Shown here in pieces: positions 9,443 to 18,950 of a DNA stretch of 64,000 nucleotides (positions are counted from its first letter, which is position 1; every line of letters starts with the position of its first letter). Position numbers and translations under genes: made by a program. The stretch covers positions 1,612,001-1,676,000 of the forward strand of contig JAGVRJ010000008.1 of NCBI GenBank assembly GCA_019059635.1, read 5' to 3'. The DNA is from Proales similis. Taxonomy: Eukaryota; Rotifera; Eurotatoria; Ploima; Proalidae. The notes beneath the pieces were generated by a model. The model ran no database searches. It was not told the DNA's origin and saw only the letters and a program-made list of their open reading frames with translations.

Positions 9443-11770
9443 ATGCTAACAGCAAGGGCGATAATGCTCTTGGTCGTTTTGCTAGGCTCAAACGATGCAG
9501 CGAAGACTCAATGCAGCAGCAGATCGTACAAGTCGGGCACCTGCATAATCATAATGAAATGTCCACATATAAAATCAAGCAATCAGACTGAATTGACACT
9601 CACACATTCTGACGAATACCAATGCTGCAAAACCCAAAGGGTCTCTTTTATGGCATATTTACAGTTCATGTTTGACACTAGCTTAAGAAATTCGATTGAC
9701 TTTGCGGCTTCCTTTGACAGCAGCTATCCAGCAGATTGTAAGAGACTCGAGCACATCACTCATTTGGAGTATTTTGGCTTGACTGGAATTCAAACAGCAT
9801 TCAGAGCGGCAGTCGTTCCAACCAATCTTCTCAAACTGAATTACGTCAAATTCAACCTGGTTGATACGAACGGTCACCGTCTGGATTGCTCCAGAGATCT
9901 GAATTTGACCATTTTCCAATCAAACAAAAGTTTCGATTTGAATCTTTTCATGGGCATAAAATACGAGCATCCAGTCTGTGACCAAATGTTCAACAAAGCC
10001 AACATAAAAGTGTTCAGATTGAATGATATAATAGATTCGACGGTAAAAAGAAACGTGTTCAGCATGATAAGCTCAAAAGCGGTGAAAAATCTCGAGAGCA
10101 AAGTTTTTTTCACAATTTTTAACGGCTATGGTATTAAAGTAGATCAAAATACTTTCTCGATGAGAGTGTTCTCGCAAACACATGTCATTCAAATTGATGG
10201 TACTTGTGAATACTTTGACCCGGATGTACTTGTCGAAAGCAATCTGTATAGGATTGAATTAAAAATAACAAGGATGGGAAAATTCCTTCACAACAACTTT
10301 AACTGGCTCGACAATGCCAATAAGAGGGCAACGAACAAACAACTCAAAGTATTGTTGAACGGGGCCTCACGAAAGCCGACAGAAAACGCGGACAAAAATT
10401 ACATTTTTATTAACAGGGCAAGCGATCAGTACGATAGGCTCTATCAGATTGATCCGGACGCAAATTTCCTGAGAGATAGCTCGAGCTTCTGCATCTTCTA
10501 TCGACTTAACAAGGCCAATCTGAATTTGAAATTGAATGGGCTAATATTCGAGCGAGAAGCGCAGCGCACTTGCGGCTGTACTCTCTTCTGGATGTACAAA
10601 ACCTTTCTGTATACGAGCGAAGATGTGGTCTATTATGAAGACTTGCCTGAATGCTATAAACGCGAAAAAGACCTGGAGAAGAACTGCAACACAAGTGAGA
10701 TGGCGGCTAGATGTGACATTCAAACCATCGATCCGATATCAGATAAGGGCGGATTGGGACTAGTGTTTGAACTGAAGCTCATCGAGTTTGTGATGAACAC
10801 GGTGATGGCCTCGGCGCTCAACTGCGTCGCCTTCCTTTTAAACGCTTTAATCATTCTGGTCTTACGTCGCATGTGGGCCTCGGAGGAGTTCAGAAGGAAG
10901 AAGCTGACGGACAAGAACCAGCCGATGTGGGACTACGTCTACTTCAACACCTTTTTCGTGCTGCTGCAGGCGCTCATCTTCGCCCTCGAGCCCCTCACTG
11001 CCTGCATCGAGTACGACGGCATCTACTGCTCTCCGTTCATCCTCACTCGCTTTGCCCAGTTGTTCTACCTGTTCGTGCAGTCCTATCTGGGCAACGTGTT
11101 GAAGCTGATGGCGAATGTGACCAACACGCTGTTTGTTCTGTATCGCTTCGGCATAAACAGCGACCGCTTGGTCAACTTCCGTCGCATGAGACCAATCAAG
11201 GTGGTACTGCTCTGCTTGTTTCCAGCTCTTGTTCTGAGCAGCATCACTCTGTCTGTGAATGATCGCTTCAACATTGGCATACTCAGCGAAGACCTGTTCG
11301 ACTACCTCTACAAAGACAAACAGAAAATCAGCCACTTGGACACGGCCTTGAAGATCCTCTATTTGTTCAATATGCTGACCGGCTGCGTGCTGTTCACTGT
11401 GATCAGCCTGAGCTTGGACCTTCGCCTCTTGTTTTTTCTCCGCAGCTTTCGAAAGGAACTCCGCAAGGAGGAAGCCGAATCGCGCGTCACGCAAATGATC
11501 GTTCTTAACGGCCTGTTCACTTTTCTGTTTCGCATGCCCGAAATGGCGGTCTCAATCGGTTACTTGGTGTTCACATTCGATCCGCTCCTCTTTCCGGTTT
11601 GTGTTTTCAGGAAGGAACCCACACACTCTGTCTGTCCCGTTCTCTTTAAAATCGCCAGGTTCTTCTTCATGTTCAGCTTCTTTGAGAACTTTTTTCTTCT
11701 CATATTTTTCAATCCTGAATTTATTCGAAATCTCAAACGTAACCCAAGTAAAAGGTTATGTCGTATTTAG
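9443..11770 (+). CDS. large-ectodomain 7TM receptor
   Basis: The protein has 775 residues from ATG 9443. The signal peptide is about residues 1-20 (LTARAIMLLVVLLGSNDAA). The ectodomain holds the family marks FLHNNFNWLDNAN (about 285-297) and SFCIFYRLNKANLNLKL followed by CGCTLFW (about 345-390), plus a juxtamembrane Cys cluster ending MAARCDIQTI. TM1 starts near residue 443. The TM2-TM3 block (WDYVYFNTFFVLLQAL, PLTACIEYDGIYCSP, NVTNTLFVLYRFG) is almost identical at DNA level to copies 6-25 kb away, although this copy's ectodomain is quite different from theirs. That points to gene conversion restricted to the 7TM part. TM5 leads into RKEEAESRVTQM. TM6 has RMPEM. TM7 ends FFENFFLLIFFNPEF. The C-terminal tail is short and basic. 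Confidence 0.85.
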   Translation: MLTARAIMLLVVLLGSNDAAKTQCSSRSYKSGTCIIIMKCPHIKSSNQTELTLTHSDEYQCCKTQRVSFMAYLQFMFDTSLRNSIDFAASFDSSYPADCKRLEHITHLEYFGLTGIQTAFRAAVVPTNLLKLNYVKFNLVDTNGHRLDCSRDLNLTIFQSNKSFDLNLFMGIKYEHPVCDQMFNKANIKVFRLNDIIDSTVKRNVFSMISSKAVKNLESKVFFTIFNGYGIKVDQNTFSMRVFSQTHVIQIDGTCEYFDPDVLVESNLYRIELKITRMGKFLHNNFNWLDNANKRATNKQLKVLLNGASRKPTENADKNYIFINRASDQYDRLYQIDPDANFLRDSSSFCIFYRLNKANLNLKLNGLIFEREAQRTCGCTLFWMYKTFLYTSEDVVYYEDLPECYKREKDLEKNCNTSEMAARCDIQTIDPISDKGGLGLVFELKLIEFVMNTVMASALNCVAFLLNALIILVLRRMWASEEFRRKKLTDKNQPMWDYVYFNTFFVLLQALIFALEPLTACIEYDGIYCSPFILTRFAQLFYLFVQSYLGNVLKLMANVTNTLFVLYRFGINSDRLVNFRRMRPIKVVLLCLFPALVLSSITLSVNDRFNIGILSEDLFDYLYKDKQKISHLDTALKILYLFNMLTGCVLFTVISLSLDLRLLFFLRSFRKELRKEEAESRVTQMIVLNGLFTFLFRMPEMAVSIGYLVFTFDPLLFPVCVFRKEPTHSVCPVLFKIARFFFMFSFFENFFLLIFFNPEFIRNLKRNPSKRLCRI

Positions 11771-12638
11771 ATCACTCAAAGATCAGTTCTCTCAGAAGAA
11801 TACTTTTTGAGTGGCACCTTACCGTCGAATCACTGAACGATATTTTCAAGCCGAAGCATGAACCCACCCGGTTCATTTTGGCTTATTCTTTGGTAAGTTC
11901 AATGCTTCGGATCGGCAACTGTGAACCGTCTGTTTGAGTCCATCTAAATCATCTTGGCTCACATCATCATCCCTTAGGTTTTCTATCTCAATCAAGCATT
12001 CTGGATCAGCCAGATTGTTCAGCTTATCGCCCAGTACGGGAGATAAATGATGCTCTGATATGCCTTTTCTGTCAATTTGACCGTTTTGCACTTCTAAGTT
12101 TGAATTTTCTCAGATTTTTCTTCCGTCTTTGTGTTTTTTTTCAATTCTGATTTTAATTGTGACACATAATGCTTTTTTTTTTTGATTGAAAGAAAAATAG
12201 GACCACACAAATATGGTCGATTAAATTTTTGTTTTCGTTTATATTTCGGATTATTTTGATTGTTATAATCGAGTTTGAATGCAGATGGGAATAAGGTGAC
12301 AGACGCGACCAAATTTACCTTGGCGGAATTTATTTCATCAGTGAGTGTCAGCAGGATTTCCATTTTCTTTCATATCGATTGCGAGCTGATCATTTAAAAT
12401 AATTAAAATTTGGACATCAACTGAGTCTCAGCAGATGTTTTTGATTTTTTTCGGTCTGTCTTTTTTCTGCCGCCGCTGCCAATTTTTAGGGAGCAGGTGT
12501 TATCACGAATGGGAATTATTTGCTCTTTTATAGCGTCTTGTTGAACGGCTGTCTTTCTCCTGTAAGACGATGCTCATTCTTCATTTCACAATTTCAAAAG
12601 TAAAGACTGGACCCTATTTCAGAGGAGGTGACAAAATA
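11771..12638. other. intergenic; possible small minus-strand gene inside
   Basis: This 868-base gap between two plus-strand receptors holds the candidate at 11873-12363 and AT-rich sequence. No TATA box as clear as that of the neighbours was seen before 12639. Confidence 0.4.
11873..12363 (-). other. candidate small spliced gene, unrecognised
   Basis: Two open stretches on the minus strand look protein-like. An ATG at 12363 starts MEILLTLTDEINSAK and meets a good donor (AAG/GTAAAT at about 12318). A second stretch of about 72 acidic, non-repetitive codons (11873-12091, containing SEHHLSPVLGDKLNNL and NLRDDDVSQDDLDGL) follows an acceptor-like TTAG. The phases of the two do not join directly, so a third small exon or another model would be needed. 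I do not recognise the product. It may be spurious. Confidence 0.25.
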
Positions 12639-14978
12639 ATGACGAAAGAAACGCTTTTCCTTATTTTATCGTTTCTTCTCGTCTCGTTTGGTGAAGCATA
12701 TCTAGCCGAGGCGTGTACAAGCAAATCGAGCAATTATCTGAACTCCTGCTTTATGAACCTTGATTGCAAGAGTCTTCAAAGCCTGGCTCAGGGAGACATT
12801 CTGAATCATACTGAATGCTGCCAGTCGAATGATTTTAAGCTGTCGATCAAGATTGAGCTTAACTTTGAGACGGTTCTTTCGAACCAACTTTCGATTCATG
12901 AGCCACCTCTAGTTGGTAAGTTCGCTTGTCTGGGGGCGATCAAAAAATTGGATTTGTTGCTACTTGGCTTGCGTGGTATTCGGCATGACTTTGATGCGTC
13001 GAAATTCGGCAACTTGCCTACACAACTGAACATTCAATATTCGTCATTTACAATTCTCAATCAAGAGGGCAAGGAGGCGCCGTGTCCATCTCGCTTCTCA
13101 ATATTCAACGCCAGCTCTAGTTTGCTAGTTGATTTCACGCTGGGAAACAAGTATTCGGAGAATGTCTGTCAAGAGATATTTACCGACGCCAAATTGGAGA
13201 GATTGGGCATTCATGAAACGTGTCGGTCGATGATCATGCGAAACGCGTTCACCATTGGCCGACCTGCCAAATCATCCGATCAAAATATAGCAAGTCAAAT
13301 AAATACGTTTCACTTGAACGGCTATCTGATCGACCTGAACGAGAAAGTCTTTCAGCCGAACGTATTCGGCCGAACAAAGGTTCTGATCATCTCGGGCATA
13401 TTGAGCACCTTTGACGCCCGAATTGTCAAAGACTCGCGTCTTGAGGAGATTTCGCTTCGAATCATAAAAATCACCGAATTTCTTCACAACAACGTAAACT
13501 GGCTCCAGTTTGCCAACGAACGCCTCACTCGATCACCGCTTGACATTAGACTTGCGGATCCATTGGCAGAGCCCGGTTTGAATGCACCGTATCTGGTTAA
13601 GCTACTCTTCAAACGACCTTCGCATCAGTACTTGTCAATCTACCAAGTGAATCCCGAACACAAGGACACGTTCGATGATGCGCAATTCTGCGTTTTCTTC
13701 CACATCGCCAAAAACCGGCTCAATGTTCGCTTCAAAGGCTTGCTGATCGAGTCGAAGGGCCAAACAAAATGCAGCTGCACTCTGTTCTGGCTCACGTGGA
13801 ATCTGATGCCGGGCTCGCATGAGCAGTACAGGCTCGACTACTATCCCTACCTGCCAGAATGCATGAAGGACTCAGCTAGGCTGTTTGCAGACTGCGACTT
13901 TGATAAAATGCAGCAGTCTTGTAGCCTGACGACCAATGCTACTCAGATGAACGCTGAGCCGACCTTTTATATTTGGCTCGCCGAAATCAAGTTCACCGAG
14001 TACTTGTCAAGTGTGTTTCTAGGCCCGGGCGTTGGCCTTCTCGGTCTCTTAGTCAACTTACTTGTCTGCTACACATTCAGAAAAATAAAAAACTCGCCCG
14101 AGTACCGCAAGAGCAAGCTCACGGACAAAAGTCGACACATGTGGGACTACGTTAACTACAATTCTGCGCTAATGGCTGCTCAGGCGTTTATAATGATGCT
14201 GCAGCCCTTGACAGCCTGCATTGCCTACAATGGCATCTACTGCTCTCCTCTGGCTCTCACACATTTCGGCCAAGCGTTCTACTTATTTGTGGAGAGTCTG
14301 ACGCCGAACGCGCTCAAAATAGTCTCCAACTTGACCGCTTTCATGTTTGCTCTGTATCGCTATTCGCTCAACACAGACCGTATGCCATTGATTCGCGAGC
14401 TCAAGCCAAAAAAAGTGCTGATCGCGTCAATGGCAGCCGCAGGCTTCTTCAGCTCTGTGGCGTTGTTTGTTAACGATCGCTTCTCAATTTACATTCTTTC
14501 TCGCGACAAATTTGAATATTTGAGCAGAGACTCTCTACTCGATATGAACGAGAGTTTCATCATGAAGCTGCTCTACATTCTGAATCTGTTCCTCAGCAGC
14601 ATCTTATTCAGTGGCCTCACACTGGTCGTAGACACAAGTCTATTGTTCAATCTAAAGCGTCAAAAAAAGGAGAAGCGCTCCAAGGATATTGCAGAAGTGC
14701 GTGTCACAAAAATGATCATCTTGAACGGCCTATTCACGTTGCTTTTTCGCATTCCCGAATTTCTTCTCTCGATCATCATGATCGCATTCACTTTTGATCA
14801 GCGAGTGTTCACTGTGTGCATTCTGAAACAAGATCCAATTCATTCTCTCTGTCCCGTTTTGTTTCGTCTCGTCCACTTCGTTTACTCGTTTACGTTTTTC
14901 GAGCACTTTGCTCTACTAATTTTATTCAATCGAAAATTCCGCTCTGCTGTAAATGATATCTTCTCTAGACCCAAATAG
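12639..14978 (+). CDS. large-ectodomain 7TM receptor, separate sublineage
   Basis: The protein has 779 residues from ATG 12639, which opens a clean signal peptide (TKETLFLILSFLLVSFGEA). An ATG 69 bases upstream (12570) is in frame but would bury that peptide. The ectodomain keeps FLHNNVNWLQFANERL, FCVFFHIAKNRLNVRF and CSCTLFWL. The 7TM part keeps loop 1 YRKSKLTDKS, WDYVNYN, PLTACIAYNGIYCSP, NLTAFMFALYRY, VNDRF, KMIILNGLFTLLFRIPE and FFEHFALLILFN. It is clearly diverged from its flanking paralogues in the 7TM block as well, so it has escaped the homogenisation seen in the others. In loop 3, KRQKKEKRSKDIAEVRVTKM is longer and more basic than in the other copies. Confidence 0.85.
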   Translation: MTKETLFLILSFLLVSFGEAYLAEACTSKSSNYLNSCFMNLDCKSLQSLAQGDILNHTECCQSNDFKLSIKIELNFETVLSNQLSIHEPPLVGKFACLGAIKKLDLLLLGLRGIRHDFDASKFGNLPTQLNIQYSSFTILNQEGKEAPCPSRFSIFNASSSLLVDFTLGNKYSENVCQEIFTDAKLERLGIHETCRSMIMRNAFTIGRPAKSSDQNIASQINTFHLNGYLIDLNEKVFQPNVFGRTKVLIISGILSTFDARIVKDSRLEEISLRIIKITEFLHNNVNWLQFANERLTRSPLDIRLADPLAEPGLNAPYLVKLLFKRPSHQYLSIYQVNPEHKDTFDDAQFCVFFHIAKNRLNVRFKGLLIESKGQTKCSCTLFWLTWNLMPGSHEQYRLDYYPYLPECMKDSARLFADCDFDKMQQSCSLTTNATQMNAEPTFYIWLAEIKFTEYLSSVFLGPGVGLLGLLVNLLVCYTFRKIKNSPEYRKSKLTDKSRHMWDYVNYNSALMAAQAFIMMLQPLTACIAYNGIYCSPLALTHFGQAFYLFVESLTPNALKIVSNLTAFMFALYRYSLNTDRMPLIRELKPKKVLIASMAAAGFFSSVALFVNDRFSIYILSRDKFEYLSRDSLLDMNESFIMKLLYILNLFLSSILFSGLTLVVDTSLLFNLKRQKKEKRSKDIAEVRVTKMIILNGLFTLLFRIPEFLLSIIMIAFTFDQRVFTVCILKQDPIHSLCPVLFRLVHFVYSFTFFEHFALLILFNRKFRSAVNDIFSRPK

Positions 14979-15032
14979 CTGATGGAAAATATGACCAACC
15001 GTTTATAAACCGTTTATGTTCTATCGCTACGT

Positions 15033-15038
15033 AATAAA
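15033..15038 (+). terminator. AATAAA poly(A) signal
   Basis: AATAAA lies 55 bases after the stop of the 12639-14978 receptor. Confidence 0.5.
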
Positions 15039-15664
15039 AGGGGTCGTTTGGCAAAGTTCGCTTAGTCATGGGCCCAATTTAGAAAAAGACAACTAAAGAC
15101 AAAACTGCTTTAAACCAATCCCTGAAGTTTAAAATCACTACCTATCCTGTTTGGTTTATTAATTTCCGATTAAATTTGCTTCAAAACGGCTCATCGTACA
15201 ATCTTAGAAAATGATTCAATTTTTTAATCCGTGAACAACTAAATCCTAACCAGAGAAGACAAAATAGCTGAAAAATAGTCAACTCTCAGTCACTTTTGGT
15301 CGAAACGTGCAATTAAAGACATGTGGAACATCTTGAAAATAGATGGGTTTTGCATTTGATCCGGCAAAACACCTCGAAGGGGAGAGAAGCGAGCTAGAAA
15401 TCAGCTGAAACAAAGAACAAAGAACTAAATATTCTCAAGTAGAACAGAATTTCTTTGCTTCTTTCTTTTACATGATAATTGATTAGATGAGAATGATATT
15501 TAAACGGCGATTCAAATGCTTTCAACATAGGCAATTAGAAATTCGATACATTTCAAAGAGAATAAAAATCTAAAATAGACAGTACATTTTGTTAGTAATC
15601 AGCTGAAACCAAATCTGATTTGGAAGCGGGGAGTATTAAAATACAATTGATGACGATCGTCGGG

Positions 15665-15676
15665 AATATTGATTTT
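15665..15676 (+). promoter_or_regulatory. shared upstream 12-mer AATATTGATTTT
   Basis: This exact 12-mer lies 116 bases before the ATG at 15781. The same word lies 122 and 114 bases before the ATGs at 25188 and 28488, and a one-base variant precedes the relic at 24376. The near-constant distance suggests a core promoter or factor-binding site, but common ancestry alone could also explain it. Confidence 0.45.
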
Positions 15677-15780
15677 TGAGCTTGCTAAGCCAAGCTAAAC
15701 AAGCCGCGCGTTGAATAGTTGAATAAATTGAATGTGCACAATTGTTTTGAAAAATCATTGATTTCAAAAAGAAAAAAACA

Positions 15781-18147
15781 ATGCGAGCAATAACATTGGT
15801 AGTCATGATTGTCACCTTTTGTGGTTTGTCTAACCAAATCGGTGCAATGAAGCAATATTGTCGAAGCTTTATAAAAGAGAACCAAACGAACTATTGGATT
15901 CAGATCGTTTGCCCGCCTCTTAGGCCTGGATCGGAGGTGCTAGTAGATCACATGCACAATTACAGATGCTCTGATTACAATAAAACATTTTTCCATGCTT
16001 GGTTCCCTTTCATGTTCGATACAAGTCTTAAGAGCTCTATTAATTTCACTGCAATCCTGGCCAGCTATCCTATCGCTTGCAAAGACAAGCTTGAAGGCGT
16101 AGAAGTGAACTATTTTGCTATTACTGGCATTCATAGAACATTTACTGTTTCTGCATTCAAACAGCGCGTCCAATCGCTGACAATTCAATATTTCCACATG
16201 AGACTGCTAGAAAGCGATAATGAGAAGGCCAACTGCTCGAATGATCTCGATGTGGCAATATTCAAAGTTACTCAACCGATAACCGTTTTATTCGATCTTG
16301 GAGTGAAATACGATGAGGACGTTTGCGAGCAAATGTTCAACCAGGCGAACATAAGAAACTTCAAGTTGACAGAAATGGTCGATTCAATGATAAAACGCAA
16401 CGTTTTCGGCATCCTGAAGACAGTTGCCGTCACAGACTTGAGAGCGAAAATTTCAACTTTCTTGATCACAGGCTACGGACTGAAACTAGATATGACAGTA
16501 TTTCCAATCAAAGTCTTTTCACAAACGAAGGGAATTATATTCGAAGGTATCCTCGAAAAGTTCGACTCGAAGGTGCTCATTTCAAGTGGCGTTGAAGAAA
16601 TCAGAATATCCTCATGGGGCATGAAAAAGTTTCTGCACAACAATCTTGACTGGCTCGACTTTGCCAATGAAAGGTCGTCAAACAAGACTTTGAGAATCAT
16701 TCTCAACGGTGCAAATCTAAGGCCATCGTCAGAGACACTTGATTACATTTACCATCGGGCGACCACTCAATACGACAACCTTTATCAGCTCGACCCAGAC
16801 TACGCCGATCTGTTCAAGGACAATTCTAGCTTCTGTCTGTTTCATCGCCTGATCAAAAAGAAATTGAATGTAAGACTCGGCGGTTTCATGTTCGAAGTAC
16901 AAGGACAGCACCACTGTGATTGCACACTCTTCTGGCTACTTAAAACTTTCATGAATACCCCTCAAGATGTCATTTATTACACCTATCTGGTTGAATGTGA
17001 TCTTCTATGGAATGATCTGCAGAGAGAGTGCGACTTCACAGCGATGGCTGCCCGCTGCGAGCTACAGACCATCCATCGGATCTCGGAGCCTAACGGCTAC
17101 ACGTTCGTCTGGAAGATCAAGTTCACCGAGTTTGTTCTCAACACCGTGATGGCCTCTGCAATCAATTGCTTTGCCGTTCTCCTCAACGCATTTGTCGTTT
17201 TTGTCTTTCGGCGCATGTGGGCCTCTGGAGATTTCAGAAAGAAGAAGCTGACAGACAAAAGCCAGCCGATGTGGGACTACGTCTACTTCAACACCTTTTT
17301 CGTGCTGCTGCAGGCGCTCATCTTCGCCCTCGAGCCCCTCACTGCCTGCATCGAGTACGACGGCATCTATTGCTCTCCGTTCATCCTCACTCGCTTCGCC
17401 CATGCTTTCTATCTGTTCGTGCAGTCCTATCTGGGCAACGTGTTCAAGCTGATGGCCAACATTACCAATACACTGTTTGTGTTCTATCGCTTCGGCATTA
17501 ACAGCGATCGCTTGGCCAAGTTCAGGAAGGCAAGGCCAGCCCGAATGATCGCAATCCTTCTGGTGCCCGTTCTTGTGATAAGCGTCATTACTGTGTTTGT
17601 AAATGAACGATTTAACTGGAACGTTTTTATCGAAGACCAGTTTGAGTATCTGTCTAGAGACAAATACAAACAACGATCGCTCAGTCCAACTCTCAAAGTC
17701 ATTTATTTGCTGAATATGTTTTTGGGCAGTGTGGTGTTCACTGTGATCAGCTTGAGTGTCGACATGCGCCTGCTGTTTTTCCTTCGCAGTTTCCAGCAAT
17801 CCAACCGCAAAGAGGAGGCCGAGAACCGCGTGACCAAGATGATTGTTCTCAACGGCTTCTTTTCGTTTCTGTTCCGCATGCCCGAGATGGCCGTGTCCAT
17901 CTTGTATTTCGCATTCACTTTTAATCCGCTTATCTTTCCCGCGTGTGTTTTTAGGGCAGAGCCGACACATTCAGTCTGCCCGAGTTTGTTAAAAATCTCT
18001 CGTTTCTTTTTCTCATTAAGCTTTTTTGAGAATTTCATTCTTCTTTCCCTGTTTAACCACGAGTTCAAAATTCAAGCTTTCTGTTCCTTCAAAATTCTTC
18101 TAGGTCATCTAAAGACAAAGCTTTGCTTTAAGGCATCACATCGATAG
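15781..18147 (+). CDS. large-ectodomain 7TM receptor
   Basis: The protein has 788 residues. ATG 15781 opens a signal peptide (RAITLVVMIVTFCGLSNQIGA). Ectodomain marks are LESDNEKANCSNDLDV, VDSMIKRNVFG, a degenerate LRR-like strip (EEIRISSWGMKKFLHNNLDWL) and FCLFHRLIKKKLNVRL, followed by CDCTLFWL. TM1 is about 448-473, TM2 about 498-520, TM3 about 535-570 ending NITNTLFVFYRFG, TM4 about 588-607 (to VNERF), TM5 about 637-662, TM6 about 685-708 and TM7 about 737-760. Bases about 17167-17540 (loop 1 to TM4) are identical or nearly so to 20329-20703 in the next gene, while the TM4-TM5 loop just beyond is unrelated in detail. That is a conversion-tract edge. No intron is present. Confidence 0.88.
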   Translation: MRAITLVVMIVTFCGLSNQIGAMKQYCRSFIKENQTNYWIQIVCPPLRPGSEVLVDHMHNYRCSDYNKTFFHAWFPFMFDTSLKSSINFTAILASYPIACKDKLEGVEVNYFAITGIHRTFTVSAFKQRVQSLTIQYFHMRLLESDNEKANCSNDLDVAIFKVTQPITVLFDLGVKYDEDVCEQMFNQANIRNFKLTEMVDSMIKRNVFGILKTVAVTDLRAKISTFLITGYGLKLDMTVFPIKVFSQTKGIIFEGILEKFDSKVLISSGVEEIRISSWGMKKFLHNNLDWLDFANERSSNKTLRIILNGANLRPSSETLDYIYHRATTQYDNLYQLDPDYADLFKDNSSFCLFHRLIKKKLNVRLGGFMFEVQGQHHCDCTLFWLLKTFMNTPQDVIYYTYLVECDLLWNDLQRECDFTAMAARCELQTIHRISEPNGYTFVWKIKFTEFVLNTVMASAINCFAVLLNAFVVFVFRRMWASGDFRKKKLTDKSQPMWDYVYFNTFFVLLQALIFALEPLTACIEYDGIYCSPFILTRFAHAFYLFVQSYLGNVFKLMANITNTLFVFYRFGINSDRLAKFRKARPARMIAILLVPVLVISVITVFVNERFNWNVFIEDQFEYLSRDKYKQRSLSPTLKVIYLLNMFLGSVVFTVISLSVDMRLLFFLRSFQQSNRKEEAENRVTKMIVLNGFFSFLFRMPEMAVSILYFAFTFNPLIFPACVFRAEPTHSVCPSLLKISRFFFSLSFFENFILLSLFNHEFKIQAFCSFKILLGHLKTKLCFKASHR

Positions 18148-18950
18148 ATGCTACATATGACTGTTTCAAAAGTTTCAAATTCGTTGACAATTCAGTAGAT
18201 TTATGCCTTATGCCTTACGGTCCGATCAAGCTCATTTTAACTAGATGCAAGTATAGATTAAAGACCTCTCACAAACACAAGAAGCTTAAGCACTCAATTG
18301 GAAAGAGAGCGTCGCCAAAAGTCTTCAAGCATTGCATTTGCCCTAATTTAGAAGTGTTTCTCGATTCCTTTGGATGCAACGGCCATTTTTACTGTTCTTG
18401 TTAGCTTTTAAGACTTTTTTCATTTTTCCATATCTTCTTTTGTAAGGTAAAAGACTTATTTTCAACAGCTTCATTTTGCCATGCTAATATTAATAGCCAA
18501 TCATTCGAAAGTTGTCGCTGTTAGTAATTAGGGACATTTTTTCCAAATTTCCAATCTGAATTATTGTTCATTATGTTTAAGGCGTCCAAGAACCACAATA
18601 CCAGAATGTTAGCTCGTTTACTCTCGATAAGCATTTCGTTTAATGGAAACAGTTGCTGTTGGCTTGCTCGCTTTATCGGCGTCAATCTTGATCTCGAATG
18701 CCACCGTTATTCGAGATGCTTAATTTGATTCAGATCGAATATTTTTTCGCTTCATTAATTGGAGTTGTATTTCAATAAGAAAATTGTGTAATTAAATAAG
18801 ATGATGTCTTAAATGAACAGCCATACAGGTGAATAAAATCTCAAAACACCTGAAATTTAGCCTCACTCTTGTCCAATTAATATTTAATGAGATGAAACCG
18901 CCTTGTTGAAGGTCTTTTTTAAAAACAAAAAATCGTCTGGCTTTGTCAAT
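18148..18950. other. intergenic, AT-rich
   Basis: About 800 bases without a supportable gene. A 64-codon plus-strand frame (18210-18404) is Lys-rich and has no family features or splice context. The promoter of the 18951 receptor should lie near the right end, but the AATATTGATTTT word is not present in exact form. Confidence 0.5.

Larger units (their letters stand above)
14979..15780. other. intergenic, AT-rich
   Basis: This holds the poly(A) signal of the upstream receptor and the promoter motif of the downstream one. Otherwise I see no gene, repeat or relic here. Confidence 0.5.

Noticed and set aside
12570-12638. Upstream in-frame ATG of the 12639 receptor
   Set aside because: It would add 23 residues before the signal peptide. 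The downstream ATG gives the family-like start.
17062-17970. A 302-codon minus-strand open frame, with similar ones opposite 10862-11494, 20226-20798 and 26490-27071
   Set aside because: They lie antisense to the most homogenised 7TM block and are similar to each other only because the sense strand is. The predicted proteins are low-complexity His/Glu/Val-rich text with no domain.
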